Origin: Spirogloea muscicola
Taxonomy: Eukaryota; Streptophyta; Zygnematophyceae; Spirogloeales; Spirogloeaceae
Length of the DNA stretch: 64,000 nt
Assembly: GCA_009602725.1 (NCBI GenBank)
Contig: WELB01000016.1
Location: forward strand, 396,609-460,608
Reading direction: 5' to 3'
The first letter of the stretch is position 1. Each line of letters opens with the position of its first letter. Shown in pieces: positions 1 through 13,100 of the stretch. The translations under genes and the position numbers were made by a program. The notes under the pieces are model-generated. The model saw only the letters and a program-made list of their open reading frames with translations. It was not told where the DNA came from and searched no databases.

Positions 1-1300
1 GCAACTTGGGAATATGTAAATGACTTGTGTGCCTGTTGGCTGCAACAAATAGAGGCGCAATAGCTTGGGAAGAAATTGGGAGGGCAGCATCGAGCGCATC
101 TCGGCACTCTCGCTTGTAAAGTTTGCGTCCCTGCTTATTGAGCTTGTGGCGAAGATGAAATTTGTGGTGGCCTGCGTTGAAGATCTCAGCTGGCATGCCA
201 ACTTCTCAGTCAAGGCCGCGACAACAGTAGAAGTATGACCGGACCCTTAGTCTCGGGCTGCATGTGTCTAGAGGGCAAATGTAGTGCACGATCTAAACAC
301 ATACATTACTGAACCTGCTGCGGACCTCCCGCTCCAGGTACACGCAGTGGACAACCCACACTCTTTTCAGACATTGTCCATTGTAATTTACTTCCATCTT
401 GAAAGCCTGAACACATCAGTACAGCATTATTGACGGTTTGGGCAGCAGTCCTTAGTAACTTCGTGCAGTCGCTCTTGAGGTCACCACGTTCTACCACATC
501 CATGAATAATGAGATTGCTGAATGCCTCGTGAGGCGGCTGGCCGGGCAAAGGTTCTGTGAGAGAGAGCACAACGCACCGAGATGTGGCAGGCTGTATCTT
601 GCAGATTCTGTGCTCGAGTTGGCCAAAGCAAAACCGCTGCGTAATGGGCAGTAGCTTCTTATCACCTTGCAGTGAATGGCGGAGTGGGTGGTATCGAGCA
701 TGCCCTTAACAACTGATGCGCTACACCTGGCATTATTGGTACTCAAGCTCAGAATGTCGCAACTCTGGCTGCCTACCCCTCAAGCCCCACGTATCACCAT
801 GCCTCAATCCCCACGTATCATCTTGGCCCATTCCTGTCCACCTACATCTTGCTGGCTCCTTACAGCCACCCTCTGTGCTGGGAGCCCACTTTCACACGGG
901 GAGAGGCTACTCGTACAACTCCCCAAACCACAGGAAGCCTGCCCTGACTCGACTGAGCCTGACGAAGCGGTCACACTCTAACCCCGTAGAACTGAAACAT
1001 AATCATGTTACTCCAGCGGTCCATCTCACTCCAGCGGTCCATGGCCCACGCCTTGCATCTGCGTGCTGGCCGTGCCCTAGCTGCAGCCTCTGGCTTTCGT
1101 CAAGGGAAATGCCTTCCGGCGGCTAGTCTATCTGATATGCGGCTCCTCACTTAAGTAGAAGTTACAAAGTGATTTGACTACAAATAAATTAAACGAAGGG
1201 GAAAGGAGAGAAGGGGCATCTCCCAATGTTATGTAGGTCTTAAGATGTGCTTGCCTTTGTCCTTGGCCATTTGGCCTTCGTTTATTTCAAATACACGAAA
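1..1300. other. Intergenic, no gene recognised
   Basis: No frame in this stretch resembles a known protein, and the short open frames have no splice context. Around 1040-1140 there is a fragment related to the dispersed repeat family seen again near 8.0, 19.4 and 54.9 kb (it shares a 'cgtgctgg.cgtgc..tag' core and the '.ggctcctcact' end found at 9.9 and 55.4 kb). Confidence 0.5.
63..63. other. No RNA genes or CRISPR arrays seen
   Basis: I found no rRNA, snRNA or complete tRNA cloverleaf and no regularly spaced direct-repeat array on either strand of the window. The position given is only a placeholder. A covariance-model scan was not possible. Confidence 0.3.
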
Positions 1301-1305
1301 TTCCC

Positions 1306-1485
1306 TTCAATGGGGGCAAGGGCTGTGAAAAGCCAGCCTGAAAAAGAATTGACAAAGGTTCGGAAGGGGCCAAATGATGGAGGGGCCTTAAAAGAGAGAG
1401 AAGTGCGCGCCCATAGAGAAGAGGGGCTGGCGAAGCCAGCCCAAAAAAGAATGGACAATGTCCAAAGCCAAAGAAAGAGGAGCGC
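1306..1485 (+). repeat. Dispersed short repeats (families A and E)
   Basis: 1306-1400 is a copy of a repeat whose core reads 'gggctgtgaaaagccagcc' followed by an 'aaaagaattgacaaaggtt' block and 'ggggccaaatgatggagg'. It recurs at 9.7, 28.8 and 37.3 kb, and inverted at 51.7 and 55.5 kb. 1401-1485 is a second module, 'cgcgcccatagagaagagg', with a short inverted repeat of the ggctggc/gccagcc type, repeated at 19.73, 19.82 and 20.37 kb. Neither codes for anything recognisable. Confidence 0.75.
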
Positions 1486-1559
1486 TGGGCAAGCTGGTTC
1501 TCGGCCACTTCGGCGCCCCCTTCAGTCCTTGTCAATTCTTTCGAGCTGGCTGTTCACAG

Positions 1560-2300
1560 CCGTTGCACCCTGAAAAGGATGCGGCTACTGATGTTTAAAT
1601 GAGCGGCTGTAAAAGGCCAGCCAGATGCATACAGGGTGTTCATGACGGAGCCCCCTTTGGGAGAGCCACTTTCCCATACCCTTAAGCCTTGGGCCCCCGT
1701 CAGCGGCACGGTTTGGCGGAAGATGCGGCGCAATGGGGAGGGGAGGGGGACGGGCCCCGCTGACGCGCGGTCCTCAGCGGGGCCCGGCGGAGTCTTGGCC
1801 CGCACGCAAGCCCCCCGGCGCACCTCGGCCCGGGTCGGCACGGGTCATGCTCGCGGCCTCCCCCCCGGCAGAGGCCCGCAGAGGACCCCTGTCCTCTGCG
1901 GCAGCGGGCCGCGGGGCTCGCGGCGAGCCTCGCCGGCGGGGGCCCGCCCGAGCCGGCCGCTCACTCCGGTGCTGCAGAGGATCCTGGCGGGCGTGCCCCC
2001 GCGCGGAGCTTCGCCGCCGCTCGCGGCGGCGGGCGGCGCGCCCCGCCGGCGAGCCTTCTGCTGCTCGCGGCGCATTGCCTCTTCCCCGGCGCCTTCACAT
2101 CTCTGCTCTGCAGCAACGGAGAGCTGTCCGTTGCATTGCGGCGCTTACGGCGGCCGGCCCTGTGGCCGCGGCGCAGGCGCGGGCCACATTGGCCGCCTGC
2201 TCGCTCCTGCTTCCGTTGAGCCGTGGAGGGACGTACTCCTGGCTGACCGCTGGCAGCACCTCGCCCCGGCGGCCGGGCGCTGTGATTGAGGGGCGTGCGT
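1560..2300. other. Repeat family B fragment and GC-rich stretch
   Basis: 1560-1670 carries a copy of repeat family B ('ggctgtaaaaggccagcc' followed by 'gcatacagggtgttcatgac'), seen also at 18.8 and 37.15 kb. From about 1690 to 2290 the sequence is very GC-rich and all frames stay open without protein-like composition, so I treat those open frames as GC artefacts rather than genes. Confidence 0.5.
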
Positions 2301-2773
2301 GTACTGCATTGGCCTGCTCCCGCTGCCTCCGACAAGCCTTTGGAGTCGCATCGTCCAGGCTTACATTGCCAGAATCTGCAGGAGCTTCATCCTGGTGACT
2401 ATTTGCGCACCTCTTGCTCACTCTCATGCCATGAATTCATGAAGTGCATAAAGAGAGGAGATGCAATGATGCCTTGGGGTCGGGCACGGTCAAATCTGCT
2501 ATGAATGTGGAGACTGCTGCACAGGATCACAGCTAATTCTTTGGACATTGTTAACACGCAGTGTGTGGAGAGGGAAAGGGGAAGGGGGGAGGGGGCACGG
2601 CTCCGCCATTGCAACGTATAGTTCCTCATCTGCGCGGGCCTGACGTCACCGACCCCCTCCTCGTACTACGTGACTTTTCACACGCCGGTTCTCGCGAGGA
2701 CTATCATAGTCACTTCAGCAGCACTTTATTTTGTGCCATATCTGGGCTTCGCCAACACCTGAGCTTCCACATC

Positions 2774-5700
2774 ATGGCTCGCTTCCCAGTCCAGCGCCAG
2801 TTGCCACCCGGGTTTCGCTTCAGTCCTACGGATGAGGAGCTCATTGCCTACTATCTCAAGAGGAAGATCAGCCACAAACACATTGACATGAATGTAATCA
2901 ATGAGGTCGACCTGTACAAATGCGAACCATGGGATCTGCCAGGTGAAACATCTCATGCATCACAATTATGCTTTTGCAATTGAGGTGTATTGACTAGCAT
3001 ATGAATCATCATGCAGGTGCTTTGGCTTTGTGCTGTGACATACAAGCTGCGCATTAATGCAGTCTGTTTTCGAAGTATTGCCTCAGAGTGACCTGCGAGA
3101 AAAATCAGTCTTCTGACAGGAAGTGCGAAGTTACAGAAGGATTCTCGTATGTCTAGGATGCTGTAGACTAGTAAGCCAACACACAGAGACATGACCAGAG
3201 CCGGACTTATAATCTGGGGCTGATGTTTGTGTGTTGTTCAGGCAAGTCCTGTTTGGAAGGCCATGACTGGTACTTCTTCAGCCCACGTGACCGCAAGTAT
3301 CCCAATGGTGCAAGGACTAACCGTGCAACAGAGGCGGGATATTGGAAGGCCACAGGCAAGGATCGCCAAGTGTTGTCAAGCAAGAAGCTTATTGGGATGA
3401 AGAAAACGCTTGTGTTTTACCTTGGCCGCGCTCCTAGTGGAGAACGCACTGACTGGGTGATGCACGAGTATCGACTGGAAAGCGATGATGTCAAAGCGCC
3501 AGCCGCTCAAGTAAGACACTGCCAATGAATTGTCCTAGATTGCCCGTGTTTGTTCCACGATCCTCCTTGCTTTTTAATACTTTTTATTTTGTTTTGTACC
3601 TGGATGCCAAATTCCTCACATCAACCATGCTACTTTGCTCTTCTGCAGGATGCATTCGTCCTTTGCCGCGTTTTCAAAAAGAATGGCAATGGGAAGGATG
3701 TTGGAGGCCCAAGTCTGCAAGCGGAGAACATCTACAGCAATCTGCCAGACCTTGAAGTGGAGTCTCCGGACAGCCCAATGCAGCAGGTCTGGGGTGCATT
3801 TTCTGATGGCATTGTGGAAGCCAAGGCCGAGTCCCACACCAGCCAGGAAGTGGAGCACCTGGAACAGCGAAGTCTCCAGAGGGACCTGAAGCTCACAGCC
3901 ATGACATTCGAGCCTTCTCCCTGCGCAAGCACCGATGCAGGTCTTGCCTTCTGTCACAGTGGGGAGTTGGCGGGCCTCGCTCGAGCAGCCGATTCAGCCT
4001 TCAGTGAGGGCGCCGAAGTGTCCAGCCGAGATTTGGAGGTCAGTTGATGGACATTTGGCCTTTTGATCTCTGTGTGATGTAGTCAAATTGTGCTGTAGCT
4101 ATGCTTGCTTGTATGCCTGGACGCCAGACATGCCTTCAAAGTTCCTATTGCCCCTCAACTTGTAGGCATACCTGTGCGCATGCCTGCTTAACAGGAATGT
4201 AATCAACTATTCCTGGTCGTATGCCGCTCTGCCGTTTGCACAGGATGTTGACAGCATGCTCCAGAGCGCCCCTGCACTTGAGGAGCTGGTGGACTTCCCT
4301 GTCATTCCTGGCGAGCTTCCCTTTGATGAGTCAATATTCTCCATGGGCCTGCTCCAGGCAGTGGGAGGTGCTCCTGTTGCAGATGAAAGCTTGGAGGTAG
4401 CTGCACCTTCTCAAGCTTGCGCCACACTGTCCTGCATTTGCTGGAGTCTGACCTGATGATGACCTTGTAGGATGTCTTGACTGGCTGACTATCCGTAGAA
4501 CGCCATTGTTGAACAAGCAGTCAGGCCTTTGGTGCCCAGGTGGACCACTTCCTTGATGTGGACGAAGGCAGTGCCTTCCAAGTCCGCAGCGATGTCACTC
4601 CTGCGGATCTATGGGCCGACTTCGAAGCACTGGCGAATAGTTTCAACGGGACCAGGCAACAACACCTGCCAGCCGCGCCTGTCATGCAAGCTGCAAATGC
4701 GGCTTCAGCTACAAATCTTGCGCGTGCTGGCCAAGCTGCAACTTCATCACATGCCATGCGCGCCACACGTAACGTGCCAGCTGGGTTGGCAGCTCCCTTG
4801 CCCCTTGTGGCTGGCGCGCCTGCTCCACTAGCAGCGCTAGCTATGCCAGCACTGGTTGCTCTGCCCCTACCGCCAGGGGCGCGCAGAGCGCCCGTCAGTG
4901 GCCCAGTGCTAATGAGTGCTCCAAGAGTACCAACAAGAGCTCCTACTGAGCCTGGAGCAAGAGCCCATCTCCTGGACAATCACCAGCAGGCGACCACTTC
5001 GCATGAGTCTGGAGGGCCTCGACCAGTCAATCTCCGGACTCGGACAGATGATGCCGAAAGTGTACATAATGCCAGCACAGCAGCAAGACACTTTAGACTA
5101 GGACCCCATCATCACGCCTATGCTTTGGCAGTACCAAAGGTGGAGTTTGAAGAAGACAGTTTGCAAAGAAGGGAGGTGACTACTGTGGCAATGGGAGTGA
5201 AGCAAGAGGTGAGGATGGAGGCCCCCTTTACAAGTATAGGTGTACAAGCATGCAAGCAATACCTGCGTTCTTCATGTGCTGTGTTCCCGTGCTCACCTTG
5301 TAGGTCTTATGCTTGTGATACTCTTCAGTAGTACAAGCACTGAGCACTCTGATGGCTCTTATTGCGCGTAGGTCGAAGGTGCCACCCATTCGATGACCAC
5401 AGAAACAGAGGACATTCAACTGCAGCAAGCTCTTCTGGCGGATGCCAAAGGAAGTGCAGAGGCGAATCTTCTTTCACGAGATGATACCTCTTATGTTGTC
5501 CAGCCCTCTTCTAGCCTCGATAGTGAAGGTGAGCAACTCTATTTTCCTGATGCAGAAGAGGTCTTGATGTTGATCAACTTGCTGTTCCTGTCACCTGCTA
5601 CCCAGCCCACACATCACGCTAATTACGTTGTGATTGCAGGGAGAGTGACTTTGTAGTCATTGTTATTTTTCTAGGCTGTGTTATACTGACACGGCTCTTA

Positions 5701-6571
5701 GCTTTTCACAATATATGGCCCAGGTGGACTGGGGGCTTCTGGATCGGCGCCGGCTACTTCTCTGAGTCCAGCAGACGAATCCCCTTACCTGGAACAAAGG
5801 GCACCGGGAGCTAGTCCTCTCAACCCCACAGACCGACCAGCGTCTCAAGCAGACCAAGAACAAGTTCCTCCTTATGCGTCGATTCCTCAAGGTATGGGGC
5901 AGAGTGCAGCCACAAAGAACGGGACTAGCGCATATACTGGCTCATCTTCTGCAAGGACTCACCCGCCAGCAGCATTGTGCCAACGCCGACTCCAGGCTTC
6001 ACCGACATCTGCCTTGCCCTCTCAACAACCCTCTGTGTCTTCATCAGCAGCAGGTCAAGTGGTCACATCTTCATCAAGCATACTACGTCAGCAGCCCCTA
6101 CTTGTGGGGTTGATGCGGGTGCTGGCTAGCATTCCAACCCTTCCGGCGAGCGCTGCCGAGCTTCCTCATGCGAGTTCCTTGCGAAGCTCCACATCGGCGC
6201 CAGCAGGATTGTCATTTTGCGGCTCGCCAATGTCACTGGAGAAGGGTGACATGCCGAGGGTTTCTCCCACCGCTGCCACTCACGTTCCTTCTACCACCTG
6301 CCTTCCGTCACCGACAGCCCAATTGGTGGCCAGTACAATGCAGATCGTAGCTGACATTGACAGGTCTAGCCATGATAGCCAATCTCTACGCAAGCGAAAG
6401 GTAGTGGGAATTACAAGCCATCTTGCAATGAACAATGCATTGACTTATTCTTCGACCACGTCGCCATCTCACAGCTGCAATACAGCTCGGAGATGGTGCC
6501 TGGGTTTCTGTGTCGTGACGTTGCTGTTGCTGGGGACTAAATATGTCCTCTCTAGGTGTGTCTTAGGGTAA
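2774..6571 (+). CDS. NAC-domain transcription factor with C-terminal membrane anchor
   Basis: Seven exons join in phase: 2774-2942, 3242-3510, 3649-4038, 4244-4396, 4540-5208, 5372-5528 and 5724-6571 (TAA), giving 884 residues. Residues about 8-158 hold all five NAC subdomains: [15 protein letters not shown] (A), the EPWDLPG block, [14 protein letters not shown] (C), [10 protein letters not shown] with GMKKTLVFY (D), and [12 protein letters not shown] (E). Introns sit after DLPG and at the end of subdomain D, as in land-plant NAC genes. The next ~700 residues are acidic, then Ser/Pro/Gln-rich, typical of activation regions. The last 27 residues are RR followed by a hydrophobic helix (about 861-878) and a short tail. 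This layout matches membrane-tethered NAC factors (NTL/ANAC013/ANAC017 type), which are cleaved from ER or other membranes to enter the nucleus. Release here is inferred. At 884 residues it is long for the family. Confidence 0.93.
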
Positions 6572-7820
6572 GAGTGCGTCAAAGACGACGTCGAGTGCCA
6601 CAGTCATGACCCGATGCTTCGGGAGATACACTGATCTGCATACTTGAAAGTGAGGCTTGTTGAGCAGGCTTGCCTGCTTATTCTCTAATTGCTGACTAGT
6701 AGAGACAGCCTTTGACTTCTGCTGCATTTGTTGCAGATAAGCACCAAAAGCAGGGGCAGGGTATGTGGCGGCAATAGAAGTCTGTATAGACTTGGCAAGG
6801 ATTGTGGCAGATGTCGAGAAATGCCTGGAGTGTGTAAGATAAACTGGTACACTCACAACTTGGCACAGTGCATGGCATCCAAGGGGGCATCATAACAGCT
6901 ATACTGCGCCATGTACACAGCCCTTTTATCTCTATCCAAGTAAATACCGAGGGCTTGTATATTCTTAAGATGAAGTCAGTAGTGGCGCGAGACAACCTCA
7001 GCAGTCCTTCCGGTGAAGATTGACTTCATCTTGATGAATCGTGATGGATCGAAATTTGTGCATTGGCGCTTAACCAATGTGGACAGTTGAGTGCTTTCAA
7101 TTCTCCTGTGACACTGCCTGTGTAGCACAGTGCTGAGCTCATGCGTCTAATGCGTTTTCACACAGATCAAGGTTGCTGTACTCCACTGGATGACAATGAA
7201 AAGCAAATCAGATTGTGGCGGTAAATCTCAGACCTCTTTCCTTTGTACGCTCGAGACAAAGTTGCGTGATGCAAACGAGACCTATACTATCTGGTCGGAT
7301 GGCATGAGAAGTGAAGGAGAATGGTCATACTTGGGCAACAGAGGCTTCCGAGGATGATATTCATCACAACACACGCCGGCGTTATCATGAAGGCAGAAGC
7401 TCAATCATTCTTCGGTGTTCGAGTGTCAGGCTGGCCAGAGGCCAGAGGTTACAGGGCATGTGGCACTTCAGCAGGCCCTCCAATGATTCCACTTAGCCAT
7501 GCTTAAGTCGTTTTGGCTGCAGGGCTGGCATCTCACAAGGTGGTGTCTTTCAGCTTGATGTACTTTTTCATTTGGGGGAGTGAACATGTTTACAAAAATT
7601 ACAAAATTTATAAAATTTACAAACAATGGGAAGCACTGTAAGGTGTGGAAATGTTTATGGCATGAGAGAGCTGCTACATGCTGCAGAGTACTCTTCACAA
7701 GCCATTGGCCCGGGCTTAGAACATGGATTGGACTGCTAGTTAGAGCACTTGGGTGGGAGGAGGGAGAAAGTAGCGGAAACTTAAGGGAAGCTCTGCAATG
7801 CCCAGAAGGAAGGAAAAGCT
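6572..7820. other. 3' region of the NAC gene and intergenic DNA
   Basis: No coding sequence is recognisable. The first few hundred bases are probably the NAC 3' untranslated region. A short AT-rich stretch at 7585-7625 repeats 'aaaattta..aaatttacaaa'. No RNA gene seen. Confidence 0.45.
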
Positions 7821-7824
7821 TGCG

Positions 7825-9070
7825 GGGCGCATGAAATGAAAAGGGAGGCTAACTCAAGCCAATACACAGTTCAAGCAGAGGCGAATGCAAACTAAACAAG
7901 GCTACATGACACAGAGACATAAACTAAGGTGCCTAAGGTGACATTAGTACCCACGGGAGAGCACAAACAAATCGGACAAGCTAACTTGGGGAGCTGGAGC
8001 GCCGCCACGAAAGCTGGAGGCCTGACTTAGAGCGCGCCCTGCACGTTGATGAAGAGCCAATGCTTGCGAGCGCAGCAAACAAAGCGAGAGCCGCATTCTA
8101 TAATATGCAATTAAGGCCTGTGGAATGCTGGAGTGGCCCAAGCTGCCCCCCCCGGCTTTTACGACGCGCATCAACCAGCCGGGCCAGATGCTGGATCAGG
8201 GAGGAAGAGTTGTTAGAGTGTGCATGGTTGGCACATTGGTCGGCATGGGTCACAGAAATTGTACTACAGTTGGGTCCGGCAAACCGGTCAGTGCAGTCCT
8301 CTGTGCGCAGGTGGGTCATGGTGGGCTGTCTGAGCCTCCCAAGGGTCCCTGCACAGTCGCAAGCAGTCAGCTCGCATGGCGCCCAGCCGACTGCTATGGG
8401 TTACTGAGCGGGCATATCAGTGGTATCTATATGCTCTTATGCTCCGGCTCCTTTTGGACCTTGTAAATTTCTTTTGTGGGCTAACTTTTCACAGCCCCCG
8501 CATCCTTTAAGAAAGATCTGCTTTTACAACTATTACAACTCTTCAGCAACTTTTACGAACTTTGTTCATTATTTTTTCCCGGATGGCCTCTCTCACAGCC
8601 ACCGCCCTCTCCTGGAAGCGTCGTTCTCTCTTTTTACAACGGCTGGTGCCCGCGAGACGACGAGGTCCATCGTAGTGGGCAGTGGCTGGCGGAGGAGGCC
8701 CCCGTTTAGTGGCACAAGGGCAATGGAAGCTGGGGGCAGGCTCGAACCACTGACGGCGAACTGTGGGCCACAACATTCAAATCAAGATAGATTGGCGCGC
8801 TGTGCGCATGAGATGAAAGGGAGGCCATACAAGCAAGTACTCGTAAGAATAACAAGGCAGGCTCAAACAGGGACTACGGCAAGAGAACGAGAAACACAAC
8901 TGGGGGACGCTAGTACCCACAATTGAGCACGTACTACTTGCCGCGCTTATCTGTGGCGCCGGAGCACCACCCCACTAGCCAGTGGCCTGGCTTAGTGCGC
9001 GCTCAGCACACTGATGCATGGCTAGAGCCTGGAACGCTGCAGATTAAGCGAAAGCCGGATACCGAGAAGC
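7825..9070 (+). repeat. Two copies of dispersed repeat family C
   Basis: Copies begin near 7825 and 8795 with the terminus 'gcgcatgaaatgaaaaggga' (or gcgcatgagatgaaagggag), continue through 'agtacccac..gagcac', then 'ggcgcc.gagc.ccac', and end near 'gatg..agagcc'. The same layout occurs inverted at 19.37-19.6 and 62.3-62.6 kb and directly at 54.78-55.08 kb. No transposase-like frame is inside. It looks like a non-autonomous element of about 250-350 bases. Exact ends need an alignment of the copies. Confidence 0.65.
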
Positions 9071-9329
9071 AAGCTCGTTACAGCCCTCGCCCCCTTTGGA
9101 AGAGCCACGTCCTTCCGAGGGGGCGGCAGGCTGTGAAGAAGAAGGCGGCGCTGAAGGAAGAAGAAGCTGCAAGGCCAGCCCAAAAACGAAGGACCGAAGG
9201 GGCCAGCTAACGATTGGCTGCTCGATACCGAGACTGGGACGCTGTCGCCGTCCACTTGGTGGTCTGAAGGCAGCCCACGTGTCGACTCGGCCAGTACTGC
9301 TCTACTGCTTGACTTCCTTTTGGAAGTCC

Positions 9330-9960
9330 TTAGCACTCCGGCTCCTTCAGACCTTGTCCATTCTTTTGGGCTGGCCTCTCCCAGCCACCAGTTAATCTGG
9401 CCGCGCTTGCTTTCAAAGGAATGGACAAGGGCTGTGAAACGCCAGCCCGAAAAAGAATAGACAAAGGTTGACAAGAATTGACAAGTCTTAGGACCTCTCA
9501 CAGCCATCAAATTGTTCAGCAAAAGCTGCTCCTCTCTGACACTTCGGCTGCTGACTCGGGTTCAATCAGACTGTAGCCACTTGCACAGCTGTGATTTTAG
9601 CAACCTTACCGGCCCTTGTCCTTCTATGGGCGCGCACTTCTCTTTTTACCCTTGTCCATAACTCCTAGGCTGGCTTTTCTCAGCCCTTGCCCCCTTCAGG
9701 AGAGAAGAAGAAGTGGCTCTCCCAATGGGGGCAAGGGCTGTGAGAAGCCAGCCCGAAAATTGACAAGGTTGATTGATAAAGAATTGACAAGGTTCGAAGG
9801 GGCCAAACTACGAGCTAAGCAGCGACTGCGGGGCCTGAAGAAGAAGTGGCTCTCCCAATGGGGGCAAGGGCTGAAGAGGCTACGGCAGAACGGGGGAGGA
9901 CGGACAACTCAGTAGTTACGAGTGAGGAGCCTCACATCCGACAGACTAGCTGCCGGAAAA
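9330..9960 (+). repeat. Repeat families D and A
   Basis: 9330-9415 is a copy of family D ('tccttagcactcc.gctcc', 'ttgtccattcttttgggctg', then 'ccaccagttaatctggccgc'), repeated at 19.2, 21.05 and 55.33 kb. 9722-9955 holds two tandem family A units, the second running into 'cggacaactcagtagttacg' and 'gtgaggagcctcacatccga', which recurs at 28.94 kb and inverted at 55.4 kb. Confidence 0.7.
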
Positions 9961-10171
9961 CTATCCCCCTGACGAAAGCCGGAGGAGGGCCACTTCTTCA
10001 AGGGCGCGCCATTCTCACTTCTTTCTCAGCCGTTAACCCCTCAGGCCCTCCAACACACAACTTCATTTCCCGTCAAAGAGCCCCCCTGCTACACACTGCC
10101 AGTGACTGTCACATGGTGTTCTTCTTTCATCACTGCGCCCACACTCCCACTCGACTCCCTGCGGTGCCTCC

Positions 10172-13100
10172 ATGGCGCTCACGGCCGCCGCGGCGTCCGC
10201 GGCGCCCGCCGCCGCGNTGGCCAGGGCGTCGTCGGCCGAGCGCGCTGAGGAGGCGGCGGTCGCGGAGCCTCCGGCGGCGGCGGCGTCGGCGGTGGCGGCG
10301 GCGTCCTTCACGCAGGCAAGCTCCTACCTGGCACTCACAGCAGTCGGAGCCACTCAGCAAAGGCAGCTGAGACGCCGTCTCTGCAGGCATCGGCGTAGTT
10401 GTTGTCAACAGCCCGTGGTGTGGCTGGAGTCTCAACTACATATTTAGCCTTCGCATCTAAGACTGGGGCTGTAATCAGCTGGAGCTGACTCTGGGCTGCA
10501 ATTCTTGCAGCGTATCATGGAGAGCCTGCCCAACGAGGAGGGCGCCCGTGGCGCCGGGAGCAGCACCACGTTCCAGGGGCTTCAAGCTGCAGACGCCAGC
10601 TGGCTGAAGCTCCGCACCATGAAGACAGGTCGGCGTGCGTCCACCTGTAGGAAGGCGCCGTGTCTAGCAATCTGACGCTTCTGGTATTGCTGGAAGACGT
10701 GAAGAGATTCTACCGCAACTGGGAAAAAATGTTGAGCCTGTTTGCTAAGACTAATATGACCAGATTACAGAGCTCGTTGATCGGAGGAGGCAAGCTGCAT
10801 TTGAGTTAGTGACTTGCCAATAAACATCACACAAAATGTAACAGATTAGAGAGATTGGTCACAAGCTCACTACAGGTAAATTTTGTTAGGCAGGGACGCA
10901 GGTCCAGCACCACAGGTCGTGACCCGGCTGCCTGGGAGCTGGAAAGACGTGCCCAGTCTCCTAAAGGGTACAACGACGGTGTTCGATGTTGTGGTGTGCG
11001 GCGGCACGCTTGGCGTATTTGCTGCAGTAGCCTTAGCAATGAAGGGCCACAAGGTGGCTATTGTCGAGAGGGGCAAGCTTCAAGGGGTAAGGACAAGTAC
11101 AACTGACCTGTATGGATACGTTGTGCCATTCTGCCATTCATGTTCATGCATGTATACCCGAGGGCGAAGACCATCCAGCCATATACAAGTTTCTTGACAA
11201 GAACATCTTGAGTAGCCTTCTAAGACTATCCTTCACAAGATCTTGCATCTTGACTCTTCAAACAGCTCATTTTTCACGTCCTTGCTCAAGCAACTTGCCT
11301 TGTTCACTATTGGGTAGAGTGATAATTTGAGTTGAGCTGCTGTCGAAGTCATTCTGAGGTTCTGATTCTCAAGCTGCCAGGGAATAACAAGAATGCTGTG
11401 GAAGCAATCTTTTAGCATACCGAATCCAATCTACTGTATCCCTACCTGTTTGACAGCGAATGCAGGACTGGAATATCTCTAGAAAGGAGCTACAAGAGCT
11501 TGCTGACATCGGAGTTCTAACTGCTGCAGAAATTCAGGCTGCGATCTCAATTGAATTCAATCCTGTAAGCTCACGTCCCACCGTGCTTGATGTGGGATAC
11601 TATGTGACTAAGCTGGGCATCGACAAGGTTTTGATTAGTATCGAGAGCTGTCAAGCGTCAAACTGTAGACGTAAGAGACGCATTGAAAGTCTGAAAAACT
11701 GAAGTTGACTTGCTCCGTCATATAGAAGGAAGTATCAGCAGGCTTGCTTATGCATGACTGTTGCGTCCTGTACGAAAAAATTATCTGAGTTGGGGCCATC
11801 CTTGCATGCCTCTTTTGCTTGTATGTCCAGAGCCGATGTGGTTTTCATGAAGGTGGAGAAATTTGGGTGAAGGACATCCTCAACCTTGGCGTCTCGTGAG
11901 CATCGCTACTTATGGCAAGCTTATGTTGCTTCGCATTAGCGGCCCCAACTTTGGCTGCACAGGCTTCTAGTTTAGTACCTGTTAGCACACTAGTGTAAGC
12001 TCTCCGTATCAGTATGTCTGATGTCCAAATTGCTATGCAGACCTGCCAAGGTCGTGGAGAGTGCCAAGCAGCGGTTTCTTGCAGCAGGCGGTGTTCTATA
12101 TGAACTCACCAGTCTCGAGAGCATCACAGTTCAGGATGATGGTGCTGTAAGGAATCCACAAGAATCTTGCTGTTTGCGAGTATACTCTTCCATGTTGCTG
12201 GCTGCTGAACCTACAGCAGATAGACATGCACAGACAGATATTAAAGACGGATTGATGTGGTATGTTTCATGGCTGTAAGGGAGCTGCTTGTGCTTCAAGA
12301 GCATGAAACTCTTTTGTCAACAAAGGGTACTCAACTTAGTGATAAGGTAATTTGCATTTGCCATGCTTCCAGATTGTGTCAATTGAAGGCAGGCCACCAC
12401 TGGTCGCAAGGCTCGTAATTGATGCCATGGGCAATTTTTCACCGATTGTACGCCAGGTATATATACTGGGATCGTGATAGACTTTATTCTGATGTCATTA
12501 TTATGATGTTATGACTGTTGAAAGTAGGCAGTAATTCTGCCGGCTTCCAGGCACTGCTATAGAGCTCCAGCTTGGCAGAGAGAGGTGAAAACAAATCTGC
12601 TTGTGTGACTACAGAGCCTATTAAAAGAGAATTACTCATGAATGAGGGAAACTTGACATGCGCGCTGAGCATCTGCTAAGTCATCCTGCATGCTTGTCAG
12701 AGCAGGTGAGGTGGGGTCGTAAACCAGACGGCGTCTGCTTAGTGGTTGGTGCTTGTGCAAGAGGCTTTGAAGACAATTCAGCAAGTGACATCATTTACAC
12801 TGCCACGCCCATGAGGAGGGTGAATGGGGAGCTTGCCCAATATTTTTGGGAGGTACTGAACACTTGCTCCATTGCACATGTAGCTGAGTATGGCAGGGTG
12901 GTCAATCAAGGATTGGCAGCTATTGGGGTAGTCCTTCTATTTCACAACAGATTGACGAAGCTCAGGAAGCTCTTCACATGACCTGTTCTTGTCAGAAACT
13001 TGGATATCTCCAAATTACCAGCTCTGCTGCTAATGACATGGACATCAGAAATTCTCCACTATGCCCCTCTTTGGTGCTGAGCGTCCAAAATCACTGAGCG

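Noticed and set aside
1733-2398. Overlapping frames of 217-221 codons
   Set aside because: All six frames are open here because of high GC; composition is Ala/Arg/Pro-rich in every frame and no splice-linked domain was found.
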